Positions 45,404 to 57,559 of a stretch of 64,000 nucleotides of DNA are shown piece by piece. This stretch comes from Parasponia andersonii. Taxonomy: Eukaryota; Streptophyta; Magnoliopsida; Rosales; Cannabaceae. The stretch is taken from assembly GCA_002914805.1 (NCBI GenBank), contig JXTB01000294.1:1-64000 (forward strand), written 5' to 3'. How positions within the stretch are numbered: position 1 is the first letter of the stretch; every line of letters starts with the position of its first letter. Below the pieces are notes generated by a model. It had not been told where the DNA came from. It saw nothing but the letters and a program-made list of their open reading frames with translations, and made no database searches. Made by a program: the position numbers and the translations under genes.

Positions 45404-47551
45404 TGTCATGCCCCATATCCGAGAATGTGTGTCAGGTACCAATATAATTTATATTAAGATTATTTAGTCTCGTTATAAAATCTTTAAATATTCAAAATAA
45501 ATATTATATAATAGAAAATATAATTTAATAAATTCAAGATGATTAATTTTTCATATCTTTATATTTTCTCAATCAAGATGCAGAAATTTTTCTTTTTGAA
45601 CTATGTATTTCAATTATTATTAAATAAGTCTTATTTTAGTCATACCTCTTAACTAATGATCTTTGAAACCTAAGAAGTAAAAATAAAATGGTGAGTTAGA
45701 AGCCCAATAAGTAACTAATAACTTTATTTAGTTGAATCAAGTATCTGTATACCAAAAATTATTAACAAATATTTTTCAGAATAAATTTGGTTTCAAAAAT
45801 CAATACGTTGAAAATATTCAAATCAAGTCATTTAATAAACAATTTGACAAAAAGAAGTAATAAGTTTCCAAATCTATCTTTTTGAATCCCTTTTTTAGTC
45901 AATAATAATTTCAATTATACTTTTCCCCAGTTTTTAGTAACTATAAGTATACTTAACCCTTATGATTGGGTCTGAATTTGCCACAAATAACCTCAGTAGT
46001 CGGATCCGAATCTACTACAGATAACTTCTATAGCTGGATACGAATCTATTACATTTAATCCTGTAGTTAGGTCAGTATTGTCTACATATAACCCTTGTAG
46101 ATTGGGTTCTTGTGCATAGCCACTGAAGAGAGTTTCAAAACACTTATTTACAATAACGAATCATAAACAATTTTACTTTTATCTCATTTTAATATTATAG
46201 TCATTTCAAATAATTTTCTTGTAATTACGTTCAATAGTAATTCATATACTTGATCTATAATTTAGTATAAAATTTAGAGTCATACTATTTTTCACAAAAT
46301 TACGTTATTTCAATAAAGCATATTTCTTTCAATAAATAGTTTTATTGCTAAAATATATTTTTTTACATGAAATCATATTTTAAAGAAAAAGCCTTGTAAA
46401 CATGATTCTATTAGAAATAATAAAATAATAAAATATTAAACTTTTGGATGAGGAGAACTATTAGAAAAAGTCAAAATTACTTACAGAATTCGCTTTGCAT
46501 ATTTTACCAAAATAATCAACATAACCTTTCAAACACCTATTATCACACAAATCATATATAAGTATCACAATAATAAAATCATATTCTAATTATACTAAAA
46601 ATATTGATTATCTATTACTCATACATCTTCTATAATTAACTTTATAATTATTCCCAATAATATCGAATTCTCACAATTTATAATAATTCTAATCTACTCC
46701 AAAAATCATCAAACTTAGAAGAGTTATTCTATAAGTTATGAGAATCTTGATGGTACTAAGAATATGGTTATAAGATTCATAAGTACGCCCTATAAAGCCC
46801 CAAAATCCACTGCCACATTTTACTATCCAAAGTTTTAGATTTTTTCATATTCATAATGCTACTATCCAAAGTTTTAGATTTTTTCATATTCATAATGCTC
46901 AATTTAATTGGCTGTAACTCTCTATTTATAAATCCGTTTTTAATGAATTATATACCATTAGAAAGCTAATTCGATAAGCTTTCAAATCATACTAAATAAA
47001 ACCTAATCAAACTAGTAAATTTCCTAAAAAGCTAGTCGGAATCTCTACTGTATTTTTACATCTTAATCCAAAACTCAAAATTTTTTCTATTTACACAATA
47101 AAATCGCTCAAAATTTATTTTGTTTAAATCTAAATATCAGTAGGTTTTATCTTATATCAGATTCATCCTAATAGTTCTTAAATTATTTATGGGTAAATTA
47201 AAACTCTAACCCTAGACATGGAATTCTAATCCCCAAAAATCTAGTTAGTACATGTAGACTCAATAGATTATACTTAATTACCTTAAAATTCAAATGAATT
47301 GAATCCTCTACTTGTTTCTCCTTCTTTCATGAAATTATATAGCTATCTCTCTACTTTCTTTTATAAATTGTACGTATAAAATTGAGCAGATTATTAAACT
47401 TTTAGGATTTCTTAAACCGTCTCTAATTGAGTTACTAATCTGAACTTAATAAATACCTATATATAAAGACTAATTAGACTTTTTATCTATCTTTATATTA
47501 TTTAGAAAATATAAACAATTCTTTTCTTTTCTTTTGGTACGGATTATAACA
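45404..47551. mobile_element. 2.15 kb AT-rich insertion in intron 4 of copy 4, class uncertain
   Basis: Absent from the matching intron of copy 3, so it is a defined insertion. It starts TGTCATGCCCCATATCCGAG and ends GGATTATAACA, giving TG...CA ends with imperfect inverted termini. Flanking 5-mers are CACGT and CATGT, a possible target duplication with one change. No coding sequence was found. It could be a solo LTR or a non-autonomous LTR-type element; alternatively a DNA element with an 8 bp AACACA(C/T)G duplication. Confidence 0.55.
45955..46125. repeat. ~34 bp tandem repeats inside the intron 4 insertion
   Basis: Five diverged units starting at 45955, 45989, 46023, 46057 and 46090, on the pattern AACCTCTATAGTCGGATC then CGAATCTACTACAGAT. 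Confidence 0.8.
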
Positions 47552-48110
47552 CATGTGATGATAAGCAGTGATGGAGATGTATAGGCTATAGCTAGCAATG
47601 ACCTTTCAGGAAAGCTATTCCATATATATTAAAATTCTCTCTGGCGGTTGACAAAACCCTGGTGACGAGAAAATATGCCCGGATGAGAAAATTGTGGTAC
47701 TCCTATATTTCCTTTGCGCCGCAAGTATCTCAGTACCAAAATGCTTTATTGCAGAACCAAAATTGAGCGCTTAATGTGAAGCTGAGGTCTGATATAACAT
47801 TGGCAGCTGTTGTATAATCGGTAAGAAACTAGGATAACTGACATGTCTAACAACATAGCAGGCTGTTGGATAAATGTATACATATATATATATATGTTAA
47901 TTATTTTAATGATTTTTCTTTATATTTGCGGGGATTCTTTGGTACATCCTTCAGCTCGTTCGTCTACATATGGAGCCTGGTGACCGCACCTCAAAAGGCC
48001 TCTCTAAATCTCAATCTTCAGGCCATTGTCCATTGCCATTGCAGCTGCTGTTGGTGTCATATTCCTTGGTGATGCTCGCTCTCTTGGGTCTCTCTTGGGA
48101 GGTAGATAAT

Positions 48111-48935
48111 TGTTGGTACTGTTCTTACCAACTGTCCACGTGTCTTCAAACTGTTAGTACTAGTCATACAAACTGTCCACGTATCCAAACTGTTGATGCT
48201 GTTCCTACCAACTGTTCACATGTCCTCGTTATCTCAGTATACTTTTGTTCTCAAGCCAGATCGAAGAGGCGGAGGCGGCCACCTGTAAAGACTTTCCGAT
48301 GCTTAAGTCAGATATTTACTCCCGAGATTGAATAGCAAAGACTAAGTTTTTTTGCTCACAAAATTTTGTCTATCTATATCTTTTTCCAGGGAGATGTATA
48401 TATATATATAATCCTGGAACCGAGAACCTGTCGGCTCTCAATTCTAGGATCGAGTACCCTTTCTCATCATGACTTACTCCGAAAATCACGAGCCATGGTT
48501 ACCGTAATTTCCCTTGTATTTTTGTGATCTACTTTCTGCCATTTCCTATGGTACGAGCCTGGCAGGGGCGAGACTTTGATAACCCGCCGTTCTGTCGGGA
48601 CTGTTCGCCCAATGCGCACACCTACCTAGGATTGTATTGAATGGCTTGTCTGGGTCTGGAGCGGTGCACTGTCCCTTATGATCTTTTGGCGAAAGACCCT
48701 CAAGGCTACTGACCCCAAGCTATCGAGGCAAGTATTAGATTGGGCTGAACCTATCCAGGGTCTGGGATGGATTCGGCCCTAGTCTGCAACAACCAAAGGG
48801 CCTATGTCGTATCACGTGCGACTTATGTGGCTTTTCTAGTGATCCTCCTGGATACGTGTCGAACGGTGTGCCCTCTGCCATCTATTCCGCCACTTAACCG
48901 TCCACGTAGCGCACAACCTAGGAGTGGGCCCCACA
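48111..48935 (-). repeat. 3' LTR of B2
   Basis: Collinear with 59145-59971. Its first 120 bases hold three diverged ~40 bp sub-repeats (TGCTGTTCCTACCAACTGTC then CACGTGTCC type) that are not repeated in the B1 LTR. Confidence 0.93.
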
Positions 48936-49163
48936 ACTACCCCCATTTCCCTAGTTGATGGATTTATAGCCATCAAGTAGGGAAATCATACCTCCAGTCC
49001 ACCAATTCGAAGGGTACACGTGTCTCATTACCGTCATTATTCTCTAGTTACTGATACTGGCGCACGCCAACCAATGCCACGGCTTTTTCAAATTTTTGAA
49101 ATTTTAACGCTTTCGACTTTCTCGCAACATTCTCCTCCAAGGAAAACTTTTCAGCTTCTCCTC

Positions 49164-49171
49164 TATAAAAA
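49164..49171 (+). promoter_or_regulatory. TATA box candidate for the B2 opposite-strand ORF
   Basis: TATAAAAA preceded by CTCCTC, 155 bases before the ORF start at 49319. It aligns with the B1 TATA candidate. Confidence 0.5.
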
Positions 49172-49318
49172 CTGCACTTGTGCTCTTCTCTTACTTTATC
49201 GAAATCCCCAAGTGCCTCTGCTTCCTTTCTTTCAAAATTTTAAACCTTCTCAAATCTTAAGGTTTCTGAGTCCTCTTTTTTTTTTTCCTCGAAACTTTTG
49301 CTCTCTTTGATCGCACTC

Positions 49319-52131
49319 ATGATAATAACTCCGGACCAGAATCAGAAGCTCCACCTCGTCCCAAATTCCGAGTTAGGCTCGTTAAGGAGGCAGCTCTACT
49401 TCCGGAGTCATCCTACAAAGGGTCGAGGGTTCGGCAGACTGGTACCTTCGCCTCTCTGCCCCTGAAGGCTCCATCATCTTGGGGAGGAAGCACCTGGAAT
49501 GGCTGCGGTTTCCCCTTCCTCCCCTAGTCCACCAGTTTTTCAGCCTAACAAGGATTCACCCGATGCAGTTGAACGCCAATGGGTTCATGATCCTGATGTG
49601 GCTCTCTGCTTTGTCGGTCATCCTCAATGTGCATATCGACCTGGAGATGGTCTTCTATGCTTATAAGCTCACCCTCATCCCCAAAATGAGCTCTTACTCT
49701 ACTTTCTACCTCTATTTGGTTCCGGGGTGCCACGTTTTCTAGGGCTTGCCGAGGTCGGACCAGCAATGGGATTCTCACTCTAGGCCGTACGTCGTCGGAG
49801 GGGTGTGGTGCTCTCCTTGGGTGAACGAGGAGTGTTTCCAAATTCCCCCACTTTTTCTGAAAAGTAAGTATTGAGTTGTATTTTGATTTTTGGGTCTGCG
49901 TGCACTTTTTCCATTTTTGCTCATGATATTTGGCTTCGTGCAGCCTCTGTGGAGGAAAGCATATTCGAGCCACAGCTATCGGCGGGGTGGCTTAAGGAGC
50001 TAGAAGGGGTCATCATCTTCGGATCCTCTAGGGATTACCGACATATTCAGACTGTTCTGAATCCCCAAGTGATGAACATGATGCCGAGGATGGTCTCATA
50101 TCTCCCCTTTCTGCTGGATACATGGGTCATCACCAAGCACCTTCGGAGCCAGCTTAATGCTTCAGCTCTGAACCGGTTCCACCGAAATGAGCAGAGTCGC
50201 ATTGCTATGGTGGGTCGTCAGATCATAGCCTCGAGCCAGTTTGCAGGTCCCAATGACCTGGTGGCACTGACTAGTCATGAGCTCGAAGAGGCGGTGAGGC
50301 TCGTGACCGAGGAGTGTGTCAGGTTCCGAAGTGAGGAAGTCACTGCCCCTAAAAAGGTTAGGGGTGAGTTTATTTCGTACCCTAGGGCTTCGTCGATTAG
50401 GTCATAGCTGCGTTTTAATTGCATCGCTCACTCTTGCAGGTTCGGACGCTGGTCCTTCGATAGATCCCTCCTCGGCCAAAGGGAGTACCGTCGCCCACAG
50501 AGCTCGATCCAAGGTCCCCACCAGTCGGCATTCTCTGAGAATGACGAGCTAGAGGGTTTGCTCATGTCTGAGGGTGATGCACTCGTGGCGCCTTCCCTCG
50601 AGGCAGGTGGGCCCGCAACCTAGGAGACGTCGGCCATAAAGATTATGTATGGCAAAGGGGCACCTTCAAGCCTGCCAGGGGAGCTCGCTACACCAACTCC
50701 TTCTACCCTAAACTCTGGCTTGAAGATGAGCATGGGGTCCAGTTCGGCTCGCTCCCATGGAGAAATTGTCAAGGTCAGTGGAGGGGCTCCTAAGCTAAAG
50801 TCTTACCTGTCTTCTCCTCCCCCGGTCTCTATGAAGTGGGCTTATGAAGTCAACCCGTCCAAGGGTGAGGAAAGTCCGGCAAGGAAGAGAGGCAAAATTG
50901 CCCCCTTTTCAGACAGTGACGATGACAGGGCTACCCTGACCGTCATAAGGAGAAGGAGGTCTACACGCCGTGGCCCATTCGAGCGTGTTGGTCAAGACAA
51001 GACCGAAAAATTACAGTCAGGCAGGTCTCCAAGTGAGGTGGTTACCAGGGCTACTGAAGCAGCAGCGGTCACGGGGGCTTCCTCTGCTAGGGATGCACCA
51101 CCTCCAGTTGTTNNNNNNNNNNNNNNNNNNNNNNNNNNNNNNNNNNNNNNNNNNNNNNNNNNNNNNNNNNNNNNNNNNNNNNNNNNNNNNNNNNNNNNNN
51201 NNNNNNNNNNNNNNNNNNNNNNNNNNNNNNNNNNNNNNNNNNNNNNNNNNNNNNNNNNNNNNNNNNNNNNNNNNNNNNNNNNNNNNNNNNNNNNNNNNNN
51301 NNNNNNNNNNNNNNNNNNNNNNNNNNNNNNNNNNNNNNNNNNNNNNNNNNNNNNNNNNNNNNNNNNNNNNNNNNNNNNNNNNNNNNNNNNNNNNNNNNNN
51401 NNNNNNNNNNNNNNAAGGAGGCGAGGAAAGTCGAGGAGAAAGCCAAGTTAGAGGCCCATTCCCTACAGTGCAAACTTGACCAGTCCAATGAGGTGATCCG
51501 ACATCTCTATTTGCATCACTATAAATGGATGGAAGCTCACATGGAGCTGACTTGCAAGCGCGGTGAAGACCTTGCCAATATTAATCCTCTTTTGATCAAC
51601 TTGTCACAGCGGCAAGCGGAACTGAGGCTGGCAGCACTAAAAAATAGGCTAGCAGATGCAGAGAAGCTAAAGATAAGATACCAGAGGCAGGTGGACATTT
51701 TTTCTACGGAGAGCTATAGGTCTAGCTAAGAGAATAGGGAATTTGAGGGCCATGCAGAGGTGGTGACGCCAGACCAGTTCGATGAGCAGAAGGGCGTCGA
51801 GAGGGACCACTACTCTGTCGGGTACTACATGCAACAACTAGGAGATGAGATTAATATCGTGTACCCTGTTGTTGTACTGAAGATACTTGACGAAGGGAAT
51901 AATAGGCCCTCTACCTCTACCTTGGTCGTTAAAGAGGTAGTGCCTACTTCTGATCTGACAAAATAAGCCACGGAGGTTCTTGAGGGTCAACTTGGTCCTG
52001 GCGCTTTAACTAGCGGAGGGTCAAGTGTGGTCATCCTATCTAGCAATGACTACAAACCCTATATGCCGCTCTCTACCGAAGCTAGGCCAAGTGTCGAAGC
52101 CGGCATCTCTCCCCTCATCGGAGGTAATTAG
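49319..52131 (+). pseudogene. Opposite-strand ORF of B2 (PF04195-like plus coiled coil)
   Basis: Counterpart of the B1 ORF. The N-terminal core near 49450-49742 shows GRKHLEWLRFPLPPLVHQFF, RIHPMQLNANGF and YKLTLIPKMSSYSTFYL. A central part at 49944-50400 (LKELEGVIIFGSSRDYRHIQ, MNMMPRMVSYLPFLLDTWVI) corresponds to B1 30149-30612. A serine-rich middle follows, then the assembly gap, then a coiled-coil-like end (QAELRLAALKNRLADAEKL at 51600-51680). An intron-like break at about 49865-49943 (GTAAGTA...GTGCAG) matches B1. It contains interruptions. Function is unknown. Confidence 0.65.
51113..51414. other. Assembly gap (302 N)
   Basis: Run of N inside the opposite-strand ORF region of B2. The missing part corresponds to roughly 31230-31900 of B1, so the true size may differ. 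Confidence 1.
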
Positions 52132-52841
52132 GGACCCTTGCTCTTTTGTATACTTGTACAATACTAACTGTGTAGTGTAAAGCTGACCTTTGATGCAAGC
52201 ATCTGTTTAAATAATCAAAACGACATACTTTTCTCACGTTTATTCTATTTTTCTTTTTTTGTTGCCCGCATTTATGGTCAGGGTCAGATATCATATACGA
52301 TGTCATCCCCTTATCGGCAGTTCAGCTGACCTCTAGGTCTGGCCCAATCATATATGATTTAGAGTTATTAGTGACTCTTCTCCGTGCTATGATTGACGCG
52401 ATTAACTCCAGAGATCGGGATATAAGTTCCGACTCATCTGGCTCTGAGGATGTATAACTACAGTTATGACTTGTCTTAACAGAATTTGATCCGTGCGTAT
52501 GATTGGACTTCTTCGACCCTAAATGGGACCGTGCCAGGAACCAGCTCCAGGAGTTAGCCGATTCCTGCTTGGACCCATCATTGCAGAAGAAAAGGCCTGG
52601 GCTCGGCTCTCACCAGGAGCAAACAGAGCGTTATTACTCCGATGTGTCCTTGTGAATCCATCCAAGACCTGTTTCTGACAAATAAAGATATTAGGTATGT
52701 GTCCCTGTCGATCACGCACTCTGTAATTTAAGCATCAATAAGCAGAATTTGGTTTTGACTTCCGTCTTTATGTTTGGAAGGTTACATGCTTAGTGTGATA
52801 CGTAACTTATTTGGGTTCGCTTCCAATGGGCAGACCCTATA

Positions 52842-53065
52842 GGGTCTACTTCCAATGGGTAGACCCTAGCCCCGTTTACCTTCAGCTGACGCGTAGCTAA
52901 GGTGCTCTCTGGGGAGGGTCTACTTCCAATGGGTAGACCCTGGCCCTGTTTACCTTCTGCTTACGCGAAGCTAAGGTGCTCTCTTAGGAGGGTTTACTTC
53001 TAATAGGTAGACCCTGGCCCCGTTTACCTTCAGATTACACGTAGCTAAGGTGCTCTCTGGGGCAG
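52842..53065. repeat. 74 bp tandem repeats in B2
   Basis: Three units starting GGGTCTACTTCCAATGGGTA at 52842, 52916 and 52990, each followed by CCCGTTTACCTTCAGCT and GTAGCTAAGGTGCTCTCT. Confidence 0.92.
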
Positions 53066-53104
53066 GGATGTCATCGCTCAATTCTTCCCCATAGTGCAAG
53101 TATT

Positions 53105-53435
53105 TCTTGAGGGTCGGCGGCAAGTTTTGTTGTGCAGCCCGTTGCCCTTCGTACGCATCGGCAAGCATTTTATTGTGCAGCATGATTCCCGCAGTACGAT
53201 CTTTAATGAGGTCTACTAGCAAGCGTTTTATTGCATAGCCTGCCCTTCTTCATACATTTTCTCAGGCCATCGATAGGCATTTTATTGCGTGATGTGATTC
53301 CCACAGTACGATCTTTGTTGAGGTCTGCTGGCAAGCATTTTATTGCGCAGCTCATTCCTCCTCATACATTTTCTCGGGCCATCGGCAAACATTTTATTGC
53401 GCAATGTGATTCTCACAGTACGATTTTTATTCGTG
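53105..53435. repeat. ~111 bp tandem repeats in B2
   Basis: Three units with GTCTGCTGGCAAGC-type starts at about 53112, 53211 and 53322, containing TCATACATTTTCTCGGGCCA and GCGTGATGTGATTCCCACAG. Homologous to the 99 bp array of B1. Confidence 0.88.
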
Positions 53436-53568
53436 CGAATAGCTTAAGGGGTCTGACACTGGGGGGCAGACCCTTGTAAATAGCAAACTAGAGGGTAAAT
53501 CTGTATAGCAGACATCTCGATTTGTTTTGGGATCGGGCTACTCAATAATACAAGCATTTACACATGTC

Positions 53569-56500
53569 TTACATGTAATATTTCTTCAAGTGCTGGACAT
53601 TCCATATGTTGGGTAGGCTCTTCCCGGTCTTGAGTTCTTTTAGGATGTATGTGCCATTGTCGAGCGCTTTGGTTACCTTGTAAGGCCCGACCCAGTTAGA
53701 GTCTAGCTTCGAGGAATTTCCTGTTCTGACCTTCAAGACCCAATCTCCAGCGTTAAACCAGCGAGCGTTGACTTTCTTTGTGTAATAAGATCTGGCTTGC
53801 TGGTGGTACGAGGCCAGATGGATCAGAGCTACGTCTCTTGTTTCTTCAAGGAGGTCTATGTTGCGGCTTAGCTCTTGCTCATTCAATAAGGCGTCTTTTA
53901 CCACTTCGGAGCGAAGGGTCGAGAGGCTAATTTCAATTGAGATCACAGCCTCTGATCCATAGACCATGGCAAAGAGTGTTCTTCTCATTGACCTTCACTC
54001 CGTGGTTCGGTGGGCCCACACGATGGCTGGTAGTTCTTCCAACCACTTTCCTTGAGCTTCCTATAAGTTCTTTTTAATATTACTGCAGATGGTCTTGTTC
54101 GCTACCTCTGCTTGACCGTTCCCCTGAGGGTAATTTATAGATGAGAAGCTGAGTTTTATGTCATACAAATCACACAGCTCTTTGAGTTTGGCGTTTTAGA
54201 ACTATGTGCCATAGTCGTCATGTATCTCTTTCAGGATTCCGTACCAGTAGATTATGCTTTTCTAAATAAAGTTAATCATGTCTGTCTTATTGACGGTTGT
54301 GTAGGCTTCAGCTTCCATCCATTTGGTTAAATAGTAAGACATATCTCCTTCCCTTGGGTCTTTTGGGGAGCTCTCCGACGATATCCAGGCCCCACTTAGC
54401 GAAGGGCCAAGGAGTTATGTTTGAATGGAGCTCTTCCGCAGGTTGGCATTTCAGGGGGGCGAACCGCTGGCACTTATCACATTTTTTGACAAACTGGGCC
54501 ACCTCGGTCATCATGTAGGGCCAGAAGTATCAAGTCATTAAGGCCCTGTGGGTGAGGCTCTGCCCGCCAGAGTGGCACTCCCTCGTAGATTTCTTCCATC
54601 AACCTCTGTGCCTCCGTGGGGCCTATGCACCTCAACATCAGTCCAATCGTCGATCTTCTGTACAGTTGGCTGCCCACCATCGAGTATTGAGCGGCCTTCA
54701 GCCTAATCGACCTTGCTTCTTGGGGGCCGGCAGGCAGCTTCCCCAACACCAGGTACTGGGTGATGGGTCTCATCCAGCATTCATCCTCAGAGTCGATCGT
54801 GAACATGTGGCACGTGGGGTTTTCCAAGGGGTCTCTCATGTATTCACCTTCTAGCAAAATCTCCATGCGTTTGGTCGTCTCCCCTATCGACGTGTTTCTA
54901 GCTGGCTCGTCAGCCTTTTGGTTCATCTCCCTGGGTATCTGTTCAATATCGAAGTTGTTAAAGTGGGCTTTCGCCCCCATTATCTTGGAGAAGTTCCTGT
55001 GTAATCTTGGCTCTTTCACTTCGAAGTCTCCCCTTACCTGACCTATGATCAGCTAGGAGTCGGTCTTTACTGCGATGTTTTCTACTTCGAAGTGCAGGGC
55101 TAGCTCGAGGCCTTGCAGTAGCGCTTCGTACTTCACCTCATTGTTTGTTGCCTGGAAACCAAGTCTCAAGGTTTTCTCTATCCTGAGTCCTGCTGGGGTC
55201 TACAGGACTATTCTGATGCCTGACCCTGAGGTATTTGTGGATCCGTCAGTGTCGAGGGTCCAGGTTGAAAGGATGTGAGTTGGAGGCATTTGTGGCGGGT
55301 CGCGTGGCTCGTCGAAGGACTGGATTTCTACTAGGAAGTCTGCCATGACTTGCCCTTTCTTTGCCACTCGAGGCTGATACTCGATGTTGTATATCCCCAA
55401 CTCGATAGCCCATTTGGTCAGTCGTCCCGATAGATCCGGTTTAGCCAAGATCAACTGAATGGAGAAATCAGTATACACTATGACTGAGTGTGCCTCGAAG
55501 TACTACCTTAATCTCTTCTTAGCATTGACCAGAGCAAGAATCAGTTTCTCCGCCATACTGTATTATGCCTCTACATCCAAAAGCATGCAGCTTGCGTAGA
55601 ACATCGGCTTCTACTTGTTGTCTTCCTCGACGAACAGTACAGCGCTGATTGCTACTTTGGACACTGCTAAATAAGCATATAGGCACTGTCCTTCTGCTGG
55701 GGAGGCCAGGATGGGCAGGTGACTTAAATACTGCTTAAGCTTCATTAGTGCCTTGTCCTGCTCCTCCCCCCCAGATGACTGGGGAGCTTTTCTTTATACA
55801 CTGGAAGAAAGGCATATATCGATCAAACATTTTGGAGACAAACCGGCTGAGTGTGGCTATCTTCCCGATTAGGCATTGGACCTCCCTAATGGTTGAGGGT
55901 CTTTGTACATCTGCGATTGAGAATAACTGGGTCAGGTTGGCCTCAATGCCCCTTCTGCTTACGATGTGTCCCAGGAACTGGCTAGAGGACATCCTGAAAG
56001 CGCATTTCTTGGGGTTCATATGCATTCGGTAGTGCCTCAGAACTTGGAAATACTCGTCTGGATGCCCCAGATAGTCCGAATCTTCTTTGCTTTTCACGAC
56101 CATGTCATCGATGTAAACCTCCATTATTTTCCCCTGTAGCTCAGTGAACATTTTGTTTATGAGCCTCTGGTAGGTCGCCCCCGCATTCTTCAAACCAAAA
56201 GGCATGCGTTTGTAGCAGTATAGACCTTGCTCCATAATGAATGTCGTGTGGATCTGGTCTTCTTCATATAGAGGGATCTGGTTGTATCCAGAGTAAGCAT
56301 CTAGAAAGCTCATCCTGTTGAATCCTGTCGTCGCATCGACCATTTGATCAATCTTCGACAGAGGAAAACTATCTTTCGGGCAGGCTTGTTCAGATTGGTG
56401 AAATCTATACAGGTCTGATCATCGCCACTCTTCTTCTTTACCACCATTGGGTTGGAGACCCAGCATAGGTATACACACTCCATGATTAGGCCATTTTCCA

Positions 56501-57400
56501 ACAGTATCTCAACCTTCTTATTGATCGCCCTATTTTTCTCTAGCGCGAACCTTCGAGGCTTTTGTCTGATTAGAGGAAAGTTGGGCCTATTTTCAGATGG
56601 TCACAGGCATGCGTGGGGTCTATTCTGGGCATGTGATCATGGGACCACGCGAAGATGTCCTTGTTCTACCTAAAGAATTCCAACAGCTCGCTCATCTCCC
56701 TTTTAGGCAATAAAGCTCCAATCAAGATTACTTTCACCGGTTCTACTTCTTTCAAGGGGACTGCTACCAGCTCCTCAATCATGATTTCTGGCCTGTCAGA
56801 CTCCTTTTCGATCCACTTCATATATGATGGCAGGCGGTCCTTTGATTACTAATGGTCCTCTGTCAAGACGTTCGCGCTTCTATCGGTTTTCTTCAAGGTG
56901 GTCGAAAAACACTTGCTCGCAGAGGCTTGGTCTCCTTTAATGTCTATCATGTAAGTGTCGTCCTTCGATTGACACCTTAGGACCTGGTAGAGGGTGGAGG
57001 CGACCCCATGCATGGCGTGGATCTATCCCCTCCCCATGATGGCATTGAATGAGGACTGGCAATCGATGACGATGAAATCTACTTCCAGGCATCTCTCTAC
57101 GGCATAAACCTTCAAAGTTACGACACCCTAGGGGTTACCTTACTGTAGTTGAAGGCGAATAACGATTGATAGGTCGGCCTGAGCACACTCTGGTTCAGAC
57201 CCATTTTCTAGAAAGTGCTGAGGAACAGGACATCGATGCTACTCCCGCCGTCGACCATGACCCTTCTCACCATCGCGGAGTTAATCTACAACTTGATCAC
57301 TAGGGAGTCGTCATAAGGTAGGCACACTGTGGCCAAATCCTGCTGGGTGAAGGCGAGGGGGGAGGTTGAGGCTTAGCTCTCCCCCATCGTCAAGTGATTC
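53569..57400 (-). pseudogene. B2 pol remnant: protease, RT, RNase H, integrase
   Basis: Protease region near 57170-57270 (VDGGSSI-type). RT at 55735-56501 (SFLDAYSGYNQIPLYEEDQI, FGLKNAGATYQRLI, VYIDDMVVKSKEDSD). RNase H near 55200-55478 (YTDFSIQLILAKPDLSGR). Integrase zinc-binding and core parts at 54308-55019 (CDKCQRFAPLK, KWGLDIVGELP). C-terminus at 53569-53988 (FNAGDWVLKVRTGN, YKVTKALDNGTYILKELK). Same order and close similarity to B1. Broken in many places. Confidence 0.88.
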
Positions 57401-57559
57401 ACGGAATACCTCAGGCCTTTCAAGTACTTCACCCTCTCTTCGGTTCTTTCTATTGTTTTTCCTTTTCTTCTTGACTCTGGGTCAGCTCCAATCTACCCAT
57501 AATTGTCGGTACTATCCTCAGAGCCTGCTCCCCCGACCCGGAGGCCTAGGTCTACTTTC

